Source of the DNA: an uncultured Bacteroidales bacterium
GTDB taxonomy: Bacteria > Bacteroidota > Bacteroidia > Bacteroidales > Paludibacteraceae
DNA: 64,000 nucleotides
Direction of reading: 5' to 3'
NCBI GenBank assembly: GCA_902769535.1
Contig: CACXPH010000001.1
Coordinates: forward strand, 1-64,000
The position numbers were made by a program, and so were the translations under genes. Under the pieces are notes generated by a model, which was not told where the DNA came from, searched no databases, and saw only the letters and a program-made list of their open reading frames with translations. This document shows, in pieces, positions 51,320 to 59,500 of the stretch (its first letter is position 1; the number at the start of each line of letters is the position of its first letter).

Positions 51320-52396
51320 TTAGTGAGATTTTCGGTACTGGAGAGGAGTCTGACCGGTGAGGTCTTTGAAGACGCGGTAGAAATTCTGGTCGGAAGAGAA
51401 GCCGCTCAGCGCGACTGCATCGGCAACAGCCTCATGGTCGTTTTCGTACCGCGTGTCACGCAGAATAATTTGTGCATACTCTACGCGATAGCGGGAGATA
51501 TATTGCGAGAAGCTTAGCCCTGTGCGGCGGTTGATACAACTGCTGACATAGGTGCGGTTGCTGCCAACGGCGGTGGCCAGGTCCTGAATGGTCAGTCGCG
51601 GGTTGGCGAACAGTTGCTGCTCACGCATGACCGTGGCGATCTTATAAAGCAGCTCATCCGTCTCCTCGGTAGTAGCTTGGTCTTTCTCGTCTTCCTCTTC
51701 TTCGCGGGCAACCGTCTCCTGCGGGAGAGTAGTATGGGAGGCGATATATCCGAGGCTATAGAGGAGCACGGACATCACGACAGCGGGAATAAGCACCAAT
51801 TCGCTGCCGGAGAAGGTATCGCGTCCGAGCACATTGAGTAACGATGAGAAGGCGGCTGTGATTCCGATAAACACCAGCAGCGTGTGCGTCGGTTGCAAGA
51901 GTTGGCTTCGGTAGTCGGAATATGTAGTATCCATCCGCTGCTGGGTGGCGCGAATCAGTTGCCAACCGCGAATCCAGACCCATATGACAAGGAGAGCAAA
52001 GCAGCCGCGTGTAATCATCATGAAGCGGTCGTCGCTCATCCATCCCAGATAGTGACAGAGCGGATAGAAGACACCCGCCAATGCGGCCGGAACAAACAGA
52101 ATAGCCGTCTCATAACTCCTTTTAGCGCGTGTGAGGGCGCGCAAGTACGCATAATAAAGAGGATATACGCTGAGGTTCGTGATGATATAACTCCACGCCG
52201 CCGGCACGTTATCCCGCGAACCCAAGAAATACAGCCAATGGTCGAAATAGAGGATGGTAGCCGCGGTGTAGAAGAGTGTCAGCAATAACGCTACAAGACG
52301 CTCATTATCTCTCCGGAACAGACGAATACAAAAGAACACACCCCAAAAGAGGCATACCATCATCGGAAGCGATATAAGCAAATGTTGTAGCATCAT
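51320..52396 (-). CDS. Membrane-bound AraC-family regulator
   Basis: 359 residues from the ATG at 52396 (or the adjacent ATG at 52393). The earlier start would lie upstream of the promoter. About six to seven membrane helices fill the first 230 residues (LLISLPMMVCLFWGVFFCIRLF, LLVIWVWIRGWQLI), then an acidic linker (EEEEDEKDQATTEETDE) and a C-terminal AraC-type double helix-turn-helix (LTIQDLATAVGSNRTYVSSCIN, DAVALSGFSSDQNFYRVFKDL). It would sense a signal in the membrane and act on DNA nearby. The leucine-rich repeat/lipoprotein locus just downstream is the likely target. Confidence 0.9.
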   Translation of the reverse strand: MMLQHLLISLPMMVCLFWGVFFCIRLFRRDNERLVALLLTLFYTAATILYFDHWLYFLGSRDNVPAAWSYIITNLSVYPLYYAYLRALTRAKRSYETAILFVPAALAGVFYPLCHYLGWMSDDRFMMITRGCFALLVIWVWIRGWQLIRATQQRMDTTYSDYRSQLLQPTHTLLVFIGITAAFSSLLNVLGRDTFSGSELVLIPAVVMSVLLYSLGYIASHTTLPQETVAREEEEDEKDQATTEETDELLYKIATVMREQQLFANPRLTIQDLATAVGSNRTYVSSCINRRTGLSFSQYISRYRVEYAQIILRDTRYENDHEAVADAVALSGFSSDQNFYRVFKDLTGQTPLQYRKSH

Positions 52397-52404
52397 TTCC
52401 GCGA

Positions 52405-52436
52405 CAAAGGTACTACTTTTATTTGGAATATGCAAA
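52405..52436 (-). promoter_or_regulatory. Promoter of the membrane AraC regulator
   Basis: -7 box TACCTTTG (52405-52412), 20-base spacer, -33 box TTTG (52433-52436), reading leftward. The box ends only 9-12 bases before the ATG codons, so the message would be leaderless or nearly so. Confidence 0.85.
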
Positions 52437-52494
52437 TGTTTGGTGCAAAAAGTACTAATATCCTCCTAAAAACCTATCAATTACCTATGCGTTC

Positions 52495-52592
52495 CCAATG
52501 ATCGCCCAATGATCGCCCAAGGATCACCCAAGGATGAATTGATTTTTTTGACAAAAGTGTGCTTTATATGTATATATACATAGTATATATAC
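52495..52592 (+). repeat. 11-bp direct repeat plus AT-hairpin element, copy 3 (variant)
   Basis: Four 11-bp units: CCAATGATCGC twice exactly (52495-52516), CCAAGGATCAC and CCAAGGATGAA (52517-52538). Then hairpin GTATATATAC-ATA-GTATATATAC (52570-52592). Same layout and polarity toward the next gene (ruvA) as copies 1 and 2, but with a different repeat word. Confidence 0.75.
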
Positions 52593-52614
52593 AGTTTTTG
52601 TGATAAATTTTAAA

Positions 52615-52646
52615 TTTGCATATGTCATTTTTTTGTTGTACCTTTG
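52615..52646 (+). promoter_or_regulatory. ruvA promoter
   Basis: -33 box TTTG (52615-52618) extended to TTTGCATATGTC, 20-base spacer, -7 box TACCTTTG (52639-52646), reading rightward, 32 bases before the ruvA ATG. Confidence 0.88.
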
Positions 52647-52678
52647 TGCCCGATTTTATTTTGGCTAATTGTGTACGT

Positions 52679-53344
52679 ATGATTGAATATATAAAAGGAT
52701 TATTAACGGAGTTGACTCCGACGACGGCAATTGTAGAGGCGGCAGGCGTGGGTTACACGATCGAAATCACCTTGCCGACGTATAGTGCGCTGGTGGGGAA
52801 AGAGGTTACGGGTGACGGGTTACCGGTTACGGGTGACGGGTTACCGGTTACGGGTGAGCCAGTGAAGCTCTTCACGACGGAGATCATTCGCGAGGACACA
52901 CATGAGTTATACGGTTTTGCGGTGAAGGCCGAACGGCAGTTGTTTGAGTTGCTAATGACGGTCAGCGGTGTAGGTGCTGCGACCGCGCGCATGATCCTCT
53001 CGGCGTTCACGGCAGAGGAGTTGCGTATGCTCATTGCGACGGGTAACACAAAGGCGATGTCGAAGGTAAAGGGTCTGGGCACGAAGACGGCACAGCGTAT
53101 CATCGTGGACTTGAAGGACAAGGCGCTGAAGCTCGATCTGGGTGGAGATCCTACCGAGCTGCCGCTCGAAACGGTTAGCGGTGAGGGGTTAGCGGTTAGC
53201 GGTGTACGCAGTGAGGCGATCAGCGCGCTGACGATGCTCGGTTTCCCGACGAATGCCAGCGGTAAGGCCGTTGATAAGATATTAAAGAACGATCCGACAA
53301 TGAAGGTAGAGGCAGTTATTCGGGAAGCGCTGAAAATGCTTTGA
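52679..53344 (+). CDS. ruvA: Holliday junction helicase subunit RuvA
   Basis: 221 residues from the ATG at 52679 (MIEYIKGLLTELTPTTAIVE), about 20 longer than usual. Domain I is an OB fold, domain II has two helix-hairpin-helix motifs (LMTVSGVGAATARMIL, VKGLGTKTAQRIIVDLKDK), and domain III (ISALTMLGFPTNAS) contacts RuvB. The extra length is an in-frame 21-bp repeat in the OB fold (VTGDGLP twice plus VTGEP) and a second array in the domain II-III linker (TVSGEGLAVSGV). Both stand at flexible places, so function may be kept. It is followed by sprA. Confidence 0.96.
   Translation: MIEYIKGLLTELTPTTAIVEAAGVGYTIEITLPTYSALVGKEVTGDGLPVTGDGLPVTGEPVKLFTTEIIREDTHELYGFAVKAERQLFELLMTVSGVGAATARMILSAFTAEELRMLIATGNTKAMSKVKGLGTKTAQRIIVDLKDKALKLDLGGDPTELPLETVSGEGLAVSGVRSEAISALTMLGFPTNASGKAVDKILKNDPTMKVEAVIREALKML
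52804..52857. repeat. In-frame 21-bp tandem repeat in ruvA
   Basis: Two exact copies of a 21-bp unit (52804-52824, 52825-52845) built from GGTTACGGGTGACGGGTTAC plus one C, and a partial third copy. Twenty-one bases is seven codons, so the reading frame is kept (VTGDGLP). Confidence 0.95.
53172..53206. repeat. In-frame tandem array GGTTAGC(G) in ruvA linker
   Basis: Four quasi-copies of GGTTAGCG/GGTGAGGG lie in the linker between domains II and III, translated as TVSGEGLAVSGV. It uses a similar word to the array at 61291. Confidence 0.87.
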
Positions 53345-53373
53345 TTTTATAAAAAGAAAAATACATAAAAAAT

Positions 53374-53498
53374 TGATGGTTGATTTTGGTACTACGTACC
53401 TACATGGCTTATTTTGCTAACGTCCATTCACAAATAAATTTGCAATGTACCTTATCCAAATAACCCATATCTCTATCGAGATTCAAAATCAACCATCA
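53374..53498. repeat. Element bounded by 15-bp perfect inverted repeats before sprA
   Basis: TGATGGTTGATTTTG (53374-53388) and its exact reverse complement CAAAATCAACCATCA (53484-53498) enclose 95 bases. This fills most of the ruvA-sprA gap. It could be a small non-coding transposable element or a long-range RNA stem in the sprA leader. I see no target-site duplication and no clear sprA promoter. Confidence 0.72.
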
Positions 53499-53520
53499 CA
53501 AAAATACCAAAAATATTTTT

Positions 53521-56500
53521 TTGAGGAATAGACTCCTATACATATTACTGTTGATATTGTTGCCATCTATGATGGTAGCACAGGCGCCGGCGGCGGGGAC
53601 GAAGCCGAAGACACTGAAGGAGCTCGTGGCGGAAGAGAAGGCACGGAAGGAGGCGGAGAAGGCTGCTAAGGCAGCCAATGATGCGAACAAGTCGCCTAAT
53701 GATGGAATGAGCGCGACTTCGTCGCTCAATGATGGAAAGACTCCGGAAGAGGCAGCGGATATCGTAACGGAGACGGACAGTGCGATCTGGGCACCGACGA
53801 GAGTGAAGCAGTTGGGTGTGCAGAACTACGGTGAGTTGACGCAGCCAAGCAGTAGTTTGGATTTGCGTGACCCGGGAAACATCACGACGAGCGTGGAGTA
53901 CCAACCGGAGACGGGCATGTACATCATCCGCACGAAGATAGGCGACACGGAGATCACGACGCCATACCTGCTGACGCAGGACGAGTATAACCACTACGCC
54001 GAGCGGCAGATCATGCACAGTTACTGGCAGAAGAAGATCAGCGAGGTGGAACATAATAACGAGAGTAAGTTCGACATCACCGATATGAAGTTCAACATCG
54101 GTCCAGCTGATAAGGTCTTCGGTCCGGGTGGTGTACAACTGAAGATGCAGGGAAGCGCCGAGTTGCTCTTCGGCTTCAAGCACCAGTATATCGATAACCC
54201 GAGCCTTACTGTACGCGCGCGCAATAATAACATCTTCGATTTCGACGAGAAGATCCAGGCGAGCATTCAAGGTAAGGTAGGTACCAAACTTAATTTTAAC
54301 CTCAGTTATAACACCGAGGCGTCGTTCTCGTTCGACCAGCAGAATTTGAAGTTGAACTACAAAGGCGAGGAGGACGATATCATCCAGAGTATCGAGGCGG
54401 GTAACGTGACGATGGACCTACCCTCTTCGCTGATCCGAGGCAGTCAGGCCTTGTTCGGTATCAAGACGAACCTGAAGTTCGGTAAGTTCCGTATCCAGGC
54501 ACTCGTGAGTCAGCAGAACAGCGAGGCGCAGACGGTGAGCAGTAAAGGCGGTGCGCAGATGACGAAGTTCGATATATCGGGTGACAACTACGACGAGAAC
54601 CGCCATTTCTTCCTGAGTCATTTCTTCCGCGACCGGTACGAGCAGGCGATGAGCAGTGTGCCGTATATCGCGAGCGGTATCCAGATCAACAAGATCGAGG
54701 TTTGGATCACCAATAAACGGGCTAACTACGAGCAAGCGCGTAACGTAGTGGCGTTTGTCGATCTTGGTGAACAGAAACAGCACCTGCAGAACACGAGCTG
54801 GGCTGCCAATGACATCGCCGCGCCGGAGAACGTAGCGAACGACTTGTATGCGCAAATCAAGACGACCGATTTCCGTAATATCCAGCAGACCAGTTCGGCG
54901 CTGGAGGGCTTCAACGGCATGGAAGGCGGCGTGGACTACGAGAAGATCGAGTCGGCACGTCTGCTGACGAGCAGCGAATATACGCTCAACAGTGCGTTAG
55001 GATATATATCGCTCAAGAGTGCGCTTAACCAAGACGAAGTCTTGGCTGTCGCGTACGAATACACGTATAACGGCAAGGTTTATCAGGTAGGTGAGTTCAG
55101 TACGGACGGAAGTGAAGACCTGCGTGCACCGAACGCCTTAGCGCTGAAAATGCTGAAAGCAGGTGCTAACGCGCCGGATAAGAAAGGTCGCGGTACGTGG
55201 GACCTCATGATGAAGAATATCTACTCGCTCGGTGCGACGAGTATCCAGTCGGATAAGTTCGAGTTGTACGTGACGTACCGCAATGACTCCGTGGGCACCG
55301 ACATGCAGTACTTGAACGAAGGCCCGATCAGTGGCAAACAACTCATCCGTGTGATGGACCTCGACCGCTTGGATCAGAAGAACAACCCGAGTCCGGACGG
55401 ACGGTTCGACTTTGTCGAAGGACTGACGATATACGCTTCGAACGGTAAGATCATCTTCCCGGTACTAGAGCCTTTCGGTAGTCACTTGGCGTCTGCGCTG
55501 GGCAACGACGAGCGACTCACGAAGAAATACTGCTACCAGGAACTGTACGACTCCACGCTGGTGATCGCGCAGGAGTTGAGCGAGAAGAATAAGTTCCACC
55601 TGACCGGTAAGTACAAAGGCACGAACGGCAGTGAGATTCGCCTGGGTGCGATGAACGTGCCGCGTGGATCGGTGACCGTGACGGCCGGTGGTGCGACACT
55701 CATCGAGAACGTCGATTATACGGTCGATTACACGATGGGAACGGTGACGATCCTCAACACGAGTATTCTGGAGTCCGGCACGAACGTAGATGTGAAGCTC
55801 GAGAACCAAAGCACGTTCTCTATGCAGCGAAAGAGCCTTTTCGGTGCACACCTCGAGTATGAGTTCAACAAAGATCTGACTATCGGCGGAACGATCATGC
55901 ACCTACGTGAGCGGCCGTTGACAACGAAGGTAAACACAGGTAGTGAACCGCTCGCGAACACCATCTGGGGAGTTAACGGGTCATGGAAGACGGAGATGCA
56001 ATGGTTGACGAACGCGATTGATAAGATTCCATGGATCACCGCGACAGCGCCGTCCACGTTCTCTATCAATGCCGAGTTCGCGCACCTCATACCGGGTCAC
56101 ACGAATGACGTAGGATCGATCGGCACGGCGTATATAGACGATTTCGAGAACACGACGACGAATATCGACGTGCACTACCCCAGTTACTGGTTCTTAGCGT
56201 CCACGCCGTATCCGTTCAGCGAGTCGCGTGACATCAATAAGATCAGTTACAACCAGAACCGTGCGTTGCTGGCATGGTACGCGGTCGATCCTATCTTCGG
56301 TTACCCGCAGACCAACACGCCTGAGCATATACGTAACGACCTGACGGTGCTGAGTGACCACCGCACGCGTATCGTCTATCAAGACGAGATCTATCCGAAT
56401 AAACAAGAGGCCACGAATGTCGACACCAAGTTATCGGTGCTGAACCTATCGTATTACCCGCAAGAACGCGGTCCGTATAACGTGTCGGCAAGCGAGATCA

Positions 56501-59500
56501 ATAACCGCGGTGAGTTGACCAACCCCAAGAAACGCTGGGGAGGTATCATGCGGCGTTTGGACAACACGGACTTTGAGAAAGCGAATATCGAGTATATCCA
56601 ATTCTGGCTCATGGATCCGGCGCTGACGAACCCTGATGGGTACGACGGCGAGTTGTATATCAACCTCGGTGATATCAGCGAGGATATATTGCGTGACGGC
56701 AAGAAAGCCTTCGAGCACGGTCTGCCTATCTCTGCGGAAGACAAAGGACGTATCGACTCGACCATCTGGGGTTATGTACCGAAGACCACCAGTACCGTCG
56801 TGGCGTTCAGTAACGAGAGCGGAGCACGTCCCAAACAAGACGTAGGTCTGAACGGTTTGAGTTCTGCACAGGAGCAGAAATGGCCGATATACATGCAGTA
56901 CGTCAACGACCTGCAGGCGAAAGTCGATGCCGATGTGCTGAGTCAGTGGCGTAACGACGCGTTCTCTCCACTCAATGACCCTGCCGGTGATAATTTCCAT
57001 TACTACCGCGGAACGGATTACGACCAGCAAGAGGTGCCGGTTTTGAAGCGCTACAAACATTTCAACGGTACCGAAGGGAACAGTCCGGACACGGAGAGTC
57101 AGACCGAGAGTTACGGAACGGCCTCGACGCTCACGCCGGATATCGAAGATATCAACCAGGACAACACGCTCAACGAGTACGAGAAATACTATCAATACAA
57201 GGTCATCTTACGACCGGACATGATGGAGGTCGGTCGTCAGCACATCTCCGAGAAGAAAGTAGCGAAAGTGACGCTGCGTAACGGAGAGACGCAAGACGTG
57301 ACCTGGTATCAGTTCAAGATACCTCTCAAAGGTGACAGTTCGGACGTGAAGACCGTCGGTTCGATCCGTAACTGGAAATCCGTTCGTTTCATGCGTATGT
57401 ACATGACGGGCTTTGATCACGAGACGCACCTGCGTTTCGCGACGATGGACTTAGTTCGTGGTGAATGGCGTCAGTACACACGCGACCTCTATCCTATCGG
57501 CACACCGGTGAACAGCGGTGCTGCGATTGATGTGCAGACCGTCAATATCGAGGAGAACAGTACCCGTACGCCGGTTAACTACGTGCTTCCGCCGGGAGTG
57601 AGTCGTCAGACCGACCCGGGTCAGGCGCAACTCATTGCGCAGAACGAACAAGCCATGGTACTGCGCGTGATGAACCTCAGTCCGAAAGATGCCCGGGCGA
57701 TGTACAAGAACACCCATTACGACATGCGGCAGTACAAGAACCTGCAGATGTTTGTCCATGCAGAAATGATGGAAGCGCTCGACCCAACCTTGCAGGACGG
57801 CGACATGAGTTGCTTCATTCGTATCGGTTCGGACTTGCGTAATAACTACTACGAATATGAGATCCCGCTGCATCTCACTCCGGCAGGACAGTACAATAAC
57901 AACAGCGAAAAAGACCGTATGGTTGTATGGCCGGAGGAGAATATGTTCGACTTTGAGTTGAAGACTCTCACAGCCGCCAAGATTGCGCGCAACAAAGCCA
58001 AACGATCCGGGAACGAGGGGGTAAGCAACACCATTCCATACGTTATCTATGACGACGCGAACGGTAAGCCGCAGAACAAGATCACCGTGCTCGGTAACCC
58101 GACGCTGGAGGACGTAGAGACCATCATGATCGGTGTGCGCAACACGGGTCGGACCGACCACACGGCGGAGATCTGGGTGAATGAGTTACGTCTGAGCCAG
58201 TTCAACGAACAAGGCGGTGTAGCCGCCATGGCGAACATGTCACTGGCTATCAGCGATATCGCACAAGTCAACGTAGCCGGTCGGTTAGAGACCGCAGGAT
58301 ACGGTTCGATAGAATCCAACGTGCTCGACCGCAACCTCGATAACTTCTATCAGTTAAGCGTGAGTGCGGCCCTCGAGGCAGGTCGTCTGTTCCCGGAGAA
58401 AGCGAAGATCCAGATGCCGTTGTACGTATCGTACAGCAATGAGACGACGAGTCCTGATTATGACCCGCTTGATACGGATGTCAAACTCAAAGAGACACTC
58501 GAGACCTTCGATACAAAGGCAGAACGCGACTCGATCAAACAGATGTCCAACACGGTGCACGAGAGCACCTCGTTCAGCGTAAGTAACCTCAAGGTCAATA
58601 TCCACTCCAAGAAGAAAGATATGTTCTACGACCCGGCTAACTTCTCTATCTCGGCGTCGTACAACAAGCAGTCCGAGCATTCACCGGAGATGGAAGCGAA
58701 CATGACGACCGACCAGAAAGGATCGTTCACCTACGCCTACAGTTTCAACCCAAAACCGTGGGAACCGTTCGCCAAGGTGGAGAAAGTGAGCAAGGTGAAG
58801 TTCCTCAAAGAGATGAATTTCTACTACCTGCCGCAGAGTTGGTCGTTTAACACGAACATGCACCGCACCTTCAGTCACATGAAGATGCGCGACTTGACCA
58901 ATTCCGGTTTTGACGCCAAGGATCTGACGTTCAGTAAGGACTTCACATGGGATCGGCACGTGGATATCAAGTACGACTTCACGAAGAACATGAAGTTCAG
59001 TTTCCAGAGCGCGATGAACGCAATCATCGACGAGGGTACCTACACGCCGGAGATATTGAAGGGTCAGTATTTCGATGCGGAGTTCAACCATGACCAGTAC
59101 GAGGCATGGAAAGATACGATCCAGCATTCACTGGCTAAATGGGGTTCGCCATACACCTATCAGCAGGTGTTCACCGCTTCATGGAACGTGCCGTTTAACC
59201 GTATTCCGGGTCTGGACGCACTGACCGGTAACGCATCGTATAATGCCAATTATAACTGGACACGCACAGCTTCGACAAAAGCTGATACGGATCTGGGCAA
59301 CACTGTGAGTTCGTTGCAGAGCTGGCAGGTGGACGGAGGTATTAATTTCGAGACTTGGTACGGTAAGTCCAAGTACTGGAAGACCATGACCCAGCGGTAC
59401 GGCGGTGGTCGAAGCGGAGGTCGTGCAGGAGGCCGGGCGTTTAAGCCCAAGACCTATACGCAGACCGTGCAACTCAAGAAAGGCGAAGCGATCGAGATCA

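Noticed and set aside
53345-53520. Small gene between ruvA and sprA
   Set aside because: No frame of useful length with a start exists. The gap is explained by the inverted-repeat element and AT-rich sequence.
56446-58161. Long antisense frames within sprA
   Set aside because: They have no promoter or motifs, and their composition mirrors sprA codons.
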